Shown here: in pieces, positions 1 through 5,768 of the stretch
Layout of the letters: each line of letters starts with the position of its first letter
Numbering within the stretch: position 1 is the stretch's first letter
Assembly (NCBI GenBank): GCA_036264135.1
Contig: DATARN010000206.1
Span: forward strand, 1-9,990
Length of the DNA: 9,990 nt
Reading direction: 5' to 3'
Source: DATARN01 sp036264135
GTDB lineage: Bacteria > Actinomycetota > Acidimicrobiia > Acidimicrobiales > Palsa-688
Notes under the pieces: generated by a model
Database searches by the model: none
Seen by the model: only the letters and a program-made list of their open reading frames with translations
What the model was told of the DNA's origin: nothing
Position numbers and translations under genes: made by a program

Positions 1-1856
1 TCGCACTCCTCGCAGGTGGTGGCTACACCAGCCATCATGGCCAGGTCGACGTAGGTGACGCCGACGCCGTTGCAGTTGGGGCAGGCGCCCTCGGAGTTGG
101 CGCTGAACAGGGCCGGTTTTACGCCGTTGGCCTTGGCGAACGCCTTGCGGATGGGGTCGAGGAGTCCGGTGTAGGTGGCGGGGTTGCTGCGCCGGGAGCC
201 TCGGATGGCGCTCTGGTCGATCGAGATGACACCGTCGCCGGCGGGGATCGACCCGTGAATGAGCGAGCTCTTCCCGGAACCGGCCACGCCGGTGACGACA
301 CAGAGCACGCCGAGGGGGATATCGACGTCGACCTTTTGCAGGTTGTGCGCCGTGGCGCCGCGGATCTCCAGTGCGCCAGCGGATTTGCGCACCGACTTCT
401 TGAGGGCGGCTCGATCGTCGAAGTGGCGCCCGGTGAGGGTTTCGCTGGCCCGCAGCCCGGCGACGGTGCCCTCGAAGCACACCGACCCGCCTGCCGTGCC
501 GGCGCCGGGGCCGAGGTCGACGACATGGTCGGCGATGGCGATGGTTTCGGGCTTGTGCTCGACGACCAGGACGGTGTTGCCCTTGTCACGCAACCGCAGG
601 AGCAGCTCGTTCATTCGCTGGATGTCGTGGGGGTGGAGGCCGATGGTGGGCTCGTCGAAGACGTAGGTGACGTCGGTGAGCGAGGAGCCGAGGTGGCGGA
701 TCATCTTGACCCGCTGCGCCTCGCCGCCCGACAGCGTGCCCGCCGGTCGGTCGAGCGACAGGTAGCCGAGCCCAATCTCCACGAACGAGTCCAGGCTCTG
801 GTGCAGCGCGGCCAGCAACGGTGCCACCGACGGCTCGTTGAGGCCACCGACCCAACCGGCGAGGTCACTGATCTGCATGGCACAGGCGTCGGCGATATTG
901 ATGCCCTTGATCTTCGAGGACCGCGCTCCCTCGCTGAGCCGGGTGCCGCCGCAGTCGGGACAGACGGTGAAGGTCATGGCCCGCTCCACGAAGGCGCGGA
1001 CGTGGGGCTGCATGGCGTCGACGTCTTTGGACAGGAGCGACTTCTGGATTTTCGGGATCAGACCCTCATACGTGAGGTTTATCCCGTCGACCTTGATCTT
1101 GGTCGGCTCCTTGTACAGCAGGTCGTGGAGTTCCTTCTTGGTGAACTTGCGGATCGGCTTGTCCGGGTCGAAGAAGCCGCAGCCCCGGAAGATGCGGCCA
1201 TGCCAGCCGTCCATGCTGTAGCCCGGGATGGTGAGGGCCCCCTCGTTGAGCGTCTTACTGTCGTCGTACAGCTGCGCCAGGTCCATGTCGGAGATCGTGC
1301 CCCGGCCCTCGCAGCGCGGGCACATACCGCCGGCCCGGGTGAAGTTGACCCTCTCGGCCTTGGCCGAACCGCGCTCGATGGTGATGGCACCACTCGCCCG
1401 GACGGAGGGAACGTTGAAGGAGAAGGCGTTCGGCGAGCCGATGTGCGGCTGCCCGAGGCGGCTGAAGAGGATGCGCAGCATGGCGTTGGTGTCGGTGGCG
1501 GTGCCGACCGTGGAGCGGGGATCGGCGCCCATCCGCTGTTGGTCGACGATGATCGCGGTCGTCAGTCCGTCGAGCACGTCGACGTCGGGCCGGGCCAGTG
1601 TGGGCATGAATCCCTGCACGAATGCGCTGTATGTCTCGTTGATCATCCGCTGCGACTCGGCGGCGATCGTGCTGAACACCAGCGAGCTCTTGCCCGAGCC
1701 GGAAACGCCGGTGAACACCGTCAGCCGGCGTTTCGGGATCTCGATACTGATGTCCTTCAAATTGTTCTCGCGCGCCCCGTGCACGCGAATTACGTCGTGG
1801 CGGTCGGCAACGTGCGGCGCCGACACCTGGGCGTCAGTTGTGGTGGCCGAGCTCAT
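1..1856 (-). CDS. UvrA-like ABC ATPase lacking the UvrB-binding region (partial, C-terminus outside window)
   Basis: 618 residues are visible; the gene runs off the left edge. Seen in the translation: first Walker A GVSGSGKSSL (about 50-59), CPRC (179-182), CPDC (299-302), signature LSGGEAQR (375-382), Walker B VFDEPTIGLHP (399-409), switch His in VVEHK (434), second Walker A GVAGSGKSSL (523-532), and second zinc-finger cysteines CPNC (592-595) and CEEC (615-618). The second signature and Walker B would lie outside the window. Only about 95 residues separate the first Walker A from the FSFN segment, against about 240 in classical UvrA. The UvrB-binding domain and the first half of zinc finger 1 are therefore missing. 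This matches the short UvrA-like (DrrC-type) proteins linked to resistance to DNA-binding drugs rather than core nucleotide excision repair; that role is family knowledge, not proven here. The start is the ATG at 1856, preceded by GGAG and 14 nt after the upstream stop, so it is the last visible gene of an operon. Confidence 0.9.
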   Translation of the reverse strand, partial: MSSATTTDAQVSAPHVADRHDVIRVHGARENNLKDISIEIPKRRLTVFTGVSGSGKSSLVFSTIAAESQRMINETYSAFVQGFMPTLARPDVDVLDGLTTAIIVDQQRMGADPRSTVGTATDTNAMLRILFSRLGQPHIGSPNAFSFNVPSVRASGAITIERGSAKAERVNFTRAGGMCPRCEGRGTISDMDLAQLYDDSKTLNEGALTIPGYSMDGWHGRIFRGCGFFDPDKPIRKFTKKELHDLLYKEPTKIKVDGINLTYEGLIPKIQKSLLSKDVDAMQPHVRAFVERAMTFTVCPDCGGTRLSEGARSSKIKGINIADACAMQISDLAGWVGGLNEPSVAPLLAALHQSLDSFVEIGLGYLSLDRPAGTLSGGEAQRVKMIRHLGSSLTDVTYVFDEPTIGLHPHDIQRMNELLLRLRDKGNTVLVVEHKPETIAIADHVVDLGPGAGTAGGSVCFEGTVAGLRASETLTGRHFDDRAALKKSVRKSAGALEIRGATAHNLQKVDVDIPLGVLCVVTGVAGSGKSSLIHGSIPAGDGVISIDQSAIRGSRRSNPATYTGLLDPIRKAFAKANGVKPALFSANSEGACPNCNGVGVTYVDLAMMAGVATTCEEC

Positions 1857-1860
1857 CGTT

Positions 1861-1864
1861 CTCC
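1861..1864 (-). promoter_or_regulatory. Shine-Dalgarno GGAG for the UvrA-like gene
   Basis: The minus strand reads GGAGAACG and then ATG. The 4-nt spacing is short, but this is the only Shine-Dalgarno-like site nearby. It decides the start at 1856 over an upstream out-of-frame ATG (ATGGAGAACGATG), whose frame stops after ten codons. Confidence 0.55.
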
Positions 1865-1870
1865 ATTCTG

Positions 1871-2336
1871 CTAGTCGCCGTCGCCGTCACGGTCGGCAGC
1901 GCGCCATTTGCGCCGCGCCGGCAGCGTGACGTCGCCGTAGCCGTTGCAACGCACCTCGGTCGGTCGCAGTTCGAACAGAACGTACCGGTCGGCGGGGCGG
2001 TAGCTGGAGGCAGCGGCGACCGTCGCTCGGACAGCGGCGTCGTCGACCGGGTGCCCGGTGCCGCTCACCGATGCCTCGCCGCCAGTCCCCCGCGTTGTCT
2101 GCGACCCCGTTATGGAGGGCGAACCACCCCCGCTGACGGAGGTCGGCGCCCTTGGGCGATATCGGCTCCATGAACAGGTAGAGGCCGTCGGCGGAAACAA
2201 TCGGCGTGACCGGGTGGACCCGTGGTGCGCCGCCGGCCCGCACCGTCGCCAGGTACGCCGGCGCCGCCCGGAGGCGGTCCGCCACAAATGCGGGCAGCTC
2301 CGGCTCGGCGGCGGCGAAGTCGCCCCAGCTCGTCAC
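1871..2336 (-). pseudogene. Pyridoxamine 5'-phosphate oxidase-fold protein, interrupted by a +1 frameshift
   Basis: The N-terminal part reads from GTG 2336: TSWGDFAAAEPEL, then ATVRAGGAPRVHPVTPIV and ISPKGADLRQRGWFALHN. This is the usual opening of the flavin/F420-binding PNPOx split-barrel family. After ...NGVADNAG the frame degenerates into Arg-rich sequence. The matching C-terminal half, TGGEASVSGTGHPVDDAA followed by YVLFELRPTEVRCNGYGD, continues in the next frame to the stop at 1871. Removing one G from the GGGGG run (C run at 2087-2091 on the plus strand) joins both halves into about 154 residues, a normal family length. Either the gene is recently broken or the base count is a sequencing/assembly error. 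The GTG lies 13 nt after the VOC stop and the UvrA-like start is 14 nt beyond this stop, so it is in the middle of an operon. Members of the family reduce or bind small molecules using FMN, F420 or heme; the ligand here is unknown. Confidence 0.8.
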
Positions 2337-2349
2337 AGGTCCAACTCGG

Positions 2350-2748
2350 TCAGGCCTGGGCGATGCGGACCATGTTGCCCGAGGGATCCCGGAAGGCGCA
2401 GTCACGCGCCCCCCACGGCTGCGACGTCGGCTCCTGCAGGACCTCGGCGCCCGACGCCCTGACCTTTTCGAAGGTGGTGTCCAGGTCGTCGGTGCTGAAG
2501 ATGGCGACCTGCAGCGAGCCCTTCGTCACGAGCGACAAGAGGGCGTCGCCGTCGGCGGGCGAGAGACCGCCGTGCGGCTGGAACAGGACGATATTCAGGT
2601 CTTGTCCCGGGGCGCCGACGGTGACCCAGCGGAACCCGTTGGCTGCGACATCGTTGCGGACCTCGAGGCCCAGGGCGTCACGGTAGAAGCCGAGGGCCTC
2701 GTCAGGATCGTGGACCGGGATGAACATGGTTGAAACGGTGAGTGTCAT
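2350..2748 (-). CDS. VOC (glyoxalase/bleomycin-resistance fold) family protein
   Basis: 132 residues from ATG 2748. Two VOC half-repeats are visible: FIPVHDPDEALGFYRDALGL (9-28), and LQVAIFSTDDLDTTFEKVRASGAEV (79-103) ending in PWGARDCAFRDPSGNMVRI. The length is right for a one-chain VOC protein. Positions that align by eye with the metal ligands of glyoxalase I carry glutamine (Q57, Q80, Q131) rather than Glu/His, so it is probably not a metal-dependent lyase. A ligand-binding, immunity or detoxification role is more likely (inference). A GTG three codons upstream (2757) is possible, but the -10-like TACGGT at 2756-2761 sits on it and points to ATG 2748. It follows an AraC-type regulator gene by about 100 nt and leads the PNPOx-fold and UvrA-like genes. 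VOC genes paired with this kind of regulator are common in actinobacteria. Confidence 0.9.
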   Translation of the reverse strand: MTLTVSTMFIPVHDPDEALGFYRDALGLEVRNDVAANGFRWVTVGAPGQDLNIVLFQPHGGLSPADGDALLSLVTKGSLQVAIFSTDDLDTTFEKVRASGAEVLQEPTSQPWGARDCAFRDPSGNMVRIAQA

Positions 2749-2755
2749 GGCGACC

Positions 2756-2761
2756 ACCGTA
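2756..2761 (-). promoter_or_regulatory. Predicted -10 box (TACGGT) of the VOC / PNPOx / UvrA-like operon, leaderless start
   Basis: The minus strand reads TACGGT, then 7 nt, then ATG at 2748. This spacing puts the transcription start on the start codon. No convincing -35 hexamer is seen. A GGTGG close to the ATG could instead be a weak ribosome site. Confidence 0.5.
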
Positions 2762-2768
2762 CGAAGCT

Positions 2769-2779
2769 CGCCCCTGCGG
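2769..2779 (-). promoter_or_regulatory. Candidate operator, copy 1 (CCGCAGGGGCG)
   Basis: This 11-bp sequence lies 7 nt upstream of the VOC -10 box and is identical to one upstream of the AraC-type gene -10 box (3288-3298). The -35-proximal location in both promoters suggests a binding site for the neighbouring AraC-type regulator. It is inferred from sequence repetition alone. Confidence 0.4.
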
Positions 2780-2851
2780 CGCTTCTCCGATCCTGCTCGC
2801 TACCGGGACAGTCGGCCCCCGAGAATTCCGGGCATCTACCCCGCTGAAGTC

Positions 2852-3262
2852 TCAGACCGTGATCGGGGTTCGCCGTGGCCGGGTCGCCACCATGCTCACG
2901 CACGGCGGCATGTCCTCGAGGCCCCGGTGATCACCCGCCCGGTAGCGCGACGGCGTCTGGCCCACGATCTCGGTGAACCGTGAACTGAACGAGCCGAGCG
3001 ACGTACAACCCACCGTCATGCAGGCATCGGTGACCGACATACCCTGACGCAGCAACGCCTTTGCCCGCTCGATGCGGCGCGTCATGAGATACGAATACGG
3101 CGTTTCGCCGTAGGCGGCACGGAACTTGCGGGAGAAATGAGCGGGCGACATCAACGCCGTGCGGGCCATGGCGGGGACGTCCAACGGCCGGGCGTACTCC
3201 CGGTCCATGAAGTCGCGCGCCCGGCGCAGGTGGGCGAGGTCGGCGATCTCCTCCGGCGTCAC
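2852..3262 (-). CDS. AraC-family transcriptional regulator (DNA-binding domain only)
   Basis: 136 residues beginning MTPEEIADLAHLRRARDFMD. There is no N-terminal effector domain; the protein is essentially the two helix-turn-helix units of the AraC/XylS family. HTH1 is about 27-50 (LDVPAMARTALMSPAHFSRKF) and HTH2 about 75-99 (MSVTDACMTVGCTSLGSFSS). Next comes the family signature FTEIVGQTPSRYR, then a basic tail of about 25 residues. Cysteines at 81, 86 and 121 could allow thiol or electrophile sensing, which is inference. The start is the GTG at 3262: no in-frame start lies just upstream, and TACCCT 7 nt before it fits a leaderless transcript. It sits upstream of and collinear with the VOC/PNPOx/UvrA-like genes and probably controls them and itself through the shared 11-bp element. 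Confidence 0.92.
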   Translation of the reverse strand: MTPEEIADLAHLRRARDFMDREYARPLDVPAMARTALMSPAHFSRKFRAAYGETPYSYLMTRRIERAKALLRQGMSVTDACMTVGCTSLGSFSSRFTEIVGQTPSRYRAGDHRGLEDMPPCVSMVATRPRRTPITV

Positions 3263-3269
3263 GCCGACA

Positions 3270-3275
3270 AGGGTA
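3270..3275 (-). promoter_or_regulatory. Predicted -10 box (TACCCT) of the AraC-type gene, leaderless GTG
   Basis: The minus strand reads TACCCT, 7 nt, then GTG at 3262. There is no Shine-Dalgarno in the 7-nt gap and no clear -35. The candidate operator 3288-3298 lies 12 nt upstream. Confidence 0.45.
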
Positions 3276-3287
3276 CGCCACGCCTTG

Positions 3288-3298
3288 CGCCCCTGCGG
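3288..3298 (-). promoter_or_regulatory. Candidate operator, copy 2 (CCGCAGGGGCG)
   Basis: Identical to the sequence at 2769-2779 and on the same strand relative to the downstream gene. It sits in the -35 region of the predicted AraC-type promoter, which would allow autoregulation. Flanking bases differ between the two copies, so the match is not part of a longer duplication. Confidence 0.4.
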
Positions 3299-3321
3299 AT
3301 CGGCACCTTCGTGCGGCCGAT
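3299..3321 (-). terminator. Weak hairpin between the stalk-protein gene and the AraC-type gene
   Basis: Perfect 6-bp arms ATCGGC and GCCGAT flank an 11-nt loop, and an alternative inner stem GCAC/GTGC is possible. It lies 18 nt past the stop of the stalk-protein gene and ahead of the AraC-type promoter, so it could end the upstream transcript. There is no T tract, and in GC-rich DNA such hairpins arise easily. Confidence 0.25.
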
Positions 3322-3338
3322 GACCGGCTAGCGCTTGC

Positions 3339-4253
3339 TCAGGTGTTTGGCGGTGCCGTGTTTGGCGGTGCCGTGTTTGGCGGTGCCGTGCTTGGCGGTG
3401 CCGTGCTTGGCGGTGCCGTGCTTGGAGGCGCGGTGCTCGGCGGCGCGGTGCTCGGCGGCGCGGTGCTCGGCGGTGCCGTGCTCGGCGGTGCCGTGCTCGG
3501 AGGGACCGTCGGGGGGATGGTCACCGGAGGCACCGTAGACCGAACGATCGTTGTTCCGGTGTGCGGTGTCGTCGTTCCCGGGTGCCGCTGGGTCGTGGGT
3601 GGTGTCGAGGGCGTCGTCGTGGAGGGGACCGATATCCAGGGAATGGTGAACGGTGGCGTCGCCGGGGGAGCGCCGGCGGGGGCCACGGTGGTAGGCACTT
3701 CGGGGGCAGCAGTCGTGTCCGTCGTCGGCACGAAAAGCCCGCCCCTCGGAGCCCGGGTGGTCGTGGTGGTCGCCGTCGCCGAGATGGCGACGCCCGGGTT
3801 GTGATGGCCGCCCCGCCGGCTCAGCATGACGCCGACGATTCCGAGCAGGATTACCACGCCGGCCGCGATGGCGATCCTGTTGATCCCCACCCGGCGGCTG
3901 GCCGCGGGCGCGTACCGGTGATCCTCGGCCGCGGCCACGGCGCTGAGGGGACCGGTGTGCTCGTCCCAGTCCTCGCCGGCCCCCTCGTCGCCGTCAGGCG
4001 CCCACAACTGCGTCGGCGGGCCCGGGTCGGCCACCGGACCGGCGCTGGCGACGGTCCCCGCCACGGGGACGGCCTGGTCGAACCCGTTGCGCCGGAGCCG
4101 TTTGCGCAGCGTCGCCACGCGGGGATCGCCCGACATGGCGCCGAAGGAGGCGGGAACCTGCGCTTCGGGCGCTCCGACGTCGTAGCGATCCTCCAGATCC
4201 CACAGCCACTCGCCGGTTTCGTCGTGGTCGCCGGCAAACTCCTCCGCGTCCAT
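3339..4253 (-). CDS. Single-pass membrane protein with Thr/Pro-rich repetitive outer stalk
   Basis: I do not recognise a named family. From ATG 4253 the protein has 304 residues. Residues 1 to about 120 are acidic and presumably cytoplasmic (DETGEWLWDLEDRYDVG, with a basic patch LRKRLRRNGF). One transmembrane helix, about 124-144 (INRIAIAAGVVILLGIVGVM), is followed by RRGG. The rest is a low-complexity Thr/Pro/Ser domain ending in 11 pentapeptides (8 PPSTA, 3 PPNT(A)) right up to the stop. Single-pass proteins with Thr/Pro-rich outer segments are common in actinobacteria and probably span the cell wall; such segments are possible O-mannosylation substrates (inference). An in-frame ATG at 4274 would add MGRRLLA, but TAGACT lies 7 nt before ATG 4253 in the leaderless arrangement used by neighbouring operons, so 4253 is preferred. 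It is divergent from the plus-strand operon at 4510. Confidence 0.75.
   Translation of the reverse strand: MDAEEFAGDHDETGEWLWDLEDRYDVGAPEAQVPASFGAMSGDPRVATLRKRLRRNGFDQAVPVAGTVASAGPVADPGPPTQLWAPDGDEGAGEDWDEHTGPLSAVAAAEDHRYAPAASRRVGINRIAIAAGVVILLGIVGVMLSRRGGHHNPGVAISATATTTTTRAPRGGLFVPTTDTTAAPEVPTTVAPAGAPPATPPFTIPWISVPSTTTPSTPPTTQRHPGTTTPHTGTTIVRSTVPPVTIPPTVPPSTAPPSTAPPSTAPPSTAPPSTAPPSTAPPSTAPPSTAPPNTAPPNTAPPNT
3343..3507. repeat. Tandem repeat, 11 units of 15 bp
   Basis: The plus-strand unit is GTG[T/C]T[T/C]GGCGGTGCC with variants, contiguous and without spacers. Units 1-3 are identical, as are 4-5, 7-8 and 9-10; unit 6 and the last unit are diverged. Read on the minus strand, it encodes the PPNTA (units 1-3) and PPSTA (units 4-11) pentapeptides of the membrane stalk. 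Because 15 is a multiple of 3, every frame stays open, which creates spurious reading frames on both strands. Runs of identical neighbours suggest recent slippage or unequal recombination. Confidence 0.95.
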
Positions 4254-4260
4254 TGCGAGG

Positions 4261-4266
4261 AGTCTA
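4261..4266 (-). promoter_or_regulatory. Predicted -10 box (TAGACT) of the stalk-protein gene, leaderless ATG
   Basis: The minus strand reads TAGACT, 7 nt, then ATG at 4253. CCTGAC lies about 16 nt upstream as a poor -35. If correct, this rules out the longer start at 4274, which would lie upstream of the transcript. Confidence 0.45.
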
Positions 4267-4495
4267 CGACCCATCGCTGCAGGTCAGGCCGTCACGACCC
4301 GGTTTGCCAACAATGGGACACTCCCTCGGGCCGCCGATTGCCGCGGTGACGTGGGCTTTCGCCACTGCTCTGGGGCAGGGAAAAGGGGGCCGGGGAGCGG
4401 CCGGCCGGGATGGTCGCCCCGGCACCGTGGGCGGAACCAGCGGCGCGCCGCGCCGGGCGACTCAGCCGCGCCCGGGGAAGTCCCAGGCCACCCGG
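4267..4495. other. Divergent intergenic region, no recognised gene or RNA
   Basis: About 230 bp of GC-rich DNA lies between the divergent promoters of the stalk-protein gene and the plus-strand operon. It contains several inverted repeats, the clearest CCGGGCG/CGCCCGG at 4453-4459 and 4469-4475 with a 9-nt loop. I compared it by eye with RNase P RNA, SRP RNA, tRNA and cobalamin, SAM and ydaO riboswitch consensus elements and found no match. Open frames across it have no protein-like sequence. Confidence 0.5.
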
Positions 4496-4501
4496 TAACA
4501 T
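4496..4501 (+). promoter_or_regulatory. Predicted -10 box (TAACAT) of the membrane peptide / oxidoreductase / PBP operon
   Basis: TAACAT is followed by 8 nt and GTG at 4510, the leaderless spacing seen at other operon heads in the window. No good -35 is visible. It is one of the few AT-rich hexamers in the region. Confidence 0.45.
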
Positions 4502-4509
4502 CCCGCCCA

Positions 4510-4647
4510 GTGCGAGCATTTCGACGGGCGCTTCTGGCCATGGCCGCCACGGGGTTGGTGGCGGTGATCGTCCGACTGCGGGGCAGCGGGGGAACACCGC
4601 CGCAGACCGGCGGTTGGCGGGAGCTGTCCGGGCCGGATCTCCGCTGA
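4510..4647 (+). CDS. Small single-pass membrane protein (45 aa)
   Basis: The peptide has a basic N-terminus (RAFRRALL), one hydrophobic helix (AMAATGLVAVIV, about 10-22), a basic RLRG flank and a short tail GSGGTPPQTGGWRELSGPDLR. The organisation (basic start, one helix, Gly/Pro-rich tail with WREL) looks like a genuine small membrane protein rather than a random frame. Its stop TGA is only 3 nt before the ATG of the oxidoreductase gene, which has no Shine-Dalgarno of its own, so translation is probably coupled. The GTG at 4510 is chosen because TAACAT precedes it by 8 nt; the frame is open further upstream and an in-frame ATG exists at 4540. Function unknown. It may tether or regulate the products of the next two genes, which is inference. 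Confidence 0.6.
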   Translation: MRAFRRALLAMAATGLVAVIVRLRGSGGTPPQTGGWRELSGPDLR

Positions 4648-4650
4648 TCG

Positions 4651-5751
4651 ATGCGGGCCGTCCTCCTCGGCCTGGGAGCGGTTGGCATCCGAGCAGCCCG
4701 GCAGCTGGCCGCGACGGATGGTCTTGACCGGCTGGTCCTGGTGCACCACAACCGCAGCGCCTTGGCAGAAATCGCCGAGGCGCTCGACGACCCGGGCCGG
4801 GTCGACACGGCCTTCCTGGAGCGGGGCGCGTCGCCCGACGCCGTCCTCGACGACGCCGACGTCCTTGTCCTGACCACCCCGACGGGGCATCGCGCCGCCG
4901 CCGAGGTCGCCCTCGAGCGCGGCGTTCACGTGGTGTCGGTGTGCGACGCCGTGGACGGCGTCCGGGGTCTTCTGGCCCTCGACGCCGAGGCGCGGGAACG
5001 TGCCGTCTCGATCGTGGTCGGCGCGGCGTTCGCCCCGGGACTCAGCTGCGTGCTGGCCCGCCACGCCGCCATGTCGTTCGACACCGTGGCCGAGATCCAT
5101 GTGTCCAGCATCGGCACCGGCGGCCCGGATTGTGCCCGCCGCCACCACGCTGCCCTCTCCGAGACGGCAGTCGACTGGCGCGATGGTGCCTGGCGCCGTC
5201 GCCGGGGCGGCTCGGGGCGGGAATTGTGCTGGTTTCCCGACCCGGTGGGCGGCGCCGACTGCTACCGCGCCGCCCGGCCCGACGCCCTGCTCCTCGTGCC
5301 CGCTTTCCCCGGGGTGAAGCGGGTCACCGCCCGCATGGCGGCGACCCGCCGGGACCGCCTCACCGCCTGGATGCCCATGCTCCGACCGCCCCACCCCGAG
5401 GGCATGCTCGGCGCCGTGCGCGTCGAGATCCGGGGGTTGCGAGGCGCCGGCCATGACGCCGAGGTATACGGCGCCCTCGACCGGCCCGCGCTGGCCGCCG
5501 GCACGGTCGCCTCCGTCGCCGCCACCTGGGCCGCCGACGGCCGGCTGTCGCGTCCCGGCGCCGGCGGCTTGGCCGAGCTGATCGAGGAGCCGGTGCCATT
5601 CCTGCAGGAGTTGGCTCGCCGTGGGGTGCGAGCCGCGGTCTTCGAGGGCAGCGACAGCGAAAAGGATCCTCCGACGCGCAAAGTCCCGGGTCGAACGAGC
5701 TTTGCCCGGCTGGAAAAGCCCGGCGCGTCGATGTCGGCTGGCCAGGGATAA
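4651..5751 (+). CDS. Saccharopine dehydrogenase-like NAD(P)-binding oxidoreductase, substrate unknown
   Basis: 366 residues. A Rossmann dinucleotide fold starts at residue 1: MRAVLLGLGAVGIRAARQLA, with the GxGxxG-type loop GLGAVG at 7-12, strand 2 LVLVHHN (28-34) and strand 4 DVLVLTTPTGH (70-80). GAAFAPGLSCVLARHA (124-139) resembles the start of the catalytic domain in saccharopine dehydrogenase-like proteins. The middle has dense motif-like sequence with Cys/His pairs: GTGGPDCARRHH (155-166), SGRELCWFPDP (188-198), GGADCYRAARPDALLLVPAFPG (200-221), then RMAATRRDRLTAW (228-240). Here C161, H165, H166, C193 and C204 could be active-site or metal residues (inference). The last 30 or so residues (SDSEKDPPTRKVPG...) look unconserved. 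The start ATG lies 3 nt after the small membrane gene and the PBP starts 17 nt downstream, so it is an operon member. Lysine pathway activity is not implied; no other lysine genes are present. Confidence 0.75.
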   Translation: MRAVLLGLGAVGIRAARQLAATDGLDRLVLVHHNRSALAEIAEALDDPGRVDTAFLERGASPDAVLDDADVLVLTTPTGHRAAAEVALERGVHVVSVCDAVDGVRGLLALDAEARERAVSIVVGAAFAPGLSCVLARHAAMSFDTVAEIHVSSIGTGGPDCARRHHAALSETAVDWRDGAWRRRRGGSGRELCWFPDPVGGADCYRAARPDALLLVPAFPGVKRVTARMAATRRDRLTAWMPMLRPPHPEGMLGAVRVEIRGLRGAGHDAEVYGALDRPALAAGTVASVAATWAADGRLSRPGAGGLAELIEEPVPFLQELARRGVRAAVFEGSDSEKDPPTRKVPGRTSFARLEKPGASMSAGQG

Positions 5752-5768
5752 GGGCGGGCGGCACTCCC

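Noticed and set aside
255..1874. Long plus-strand open frame (539 codons) over the UvrA-like gene
   Set aside because: It is the antisense of a clear UvrA-like coding region with Walker, signature and zinc-finger motifs; the plus-strand product is Gly/Val/Arg-rich with no motif.
1887..2090. C-terminal continuation of the original PNPOx frame after the homopolymer
   Set aside because: It is Arg-rich, out-of-frame sequence; the family-like C-terminus is in the other frame.
3343..3507. CRISPR-like array
   Set aside because: Units are 15 bp and contiguous without spacers, in frame within a coding region.
3343..3804. Plus-strand repetitive protein (FGGAV/LGGAV repeats)
   Set aside because: The 15-bp repeat keeps all frames open. 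The minus-strand reading continues into a coherent charged domain, membrane helix and Thr/Pro stalk, whereas this one does not.
4267..4509. Structured RNA or riboswitch such as RNase P, SRP RNA, cobalamin or SAM
   Set aside because: Some short GC-rich pieces looked suggestive, but no conserved core sequence of these families could be found.
4351..4509. Extended N-terminus for the 45-aa membrane protein
   Set aside because: The frame is open but the added sequence is Arg/Gly/Pro-rich and unlike protein, and the predicted -10 box at 4496-4501 would lie inside it.
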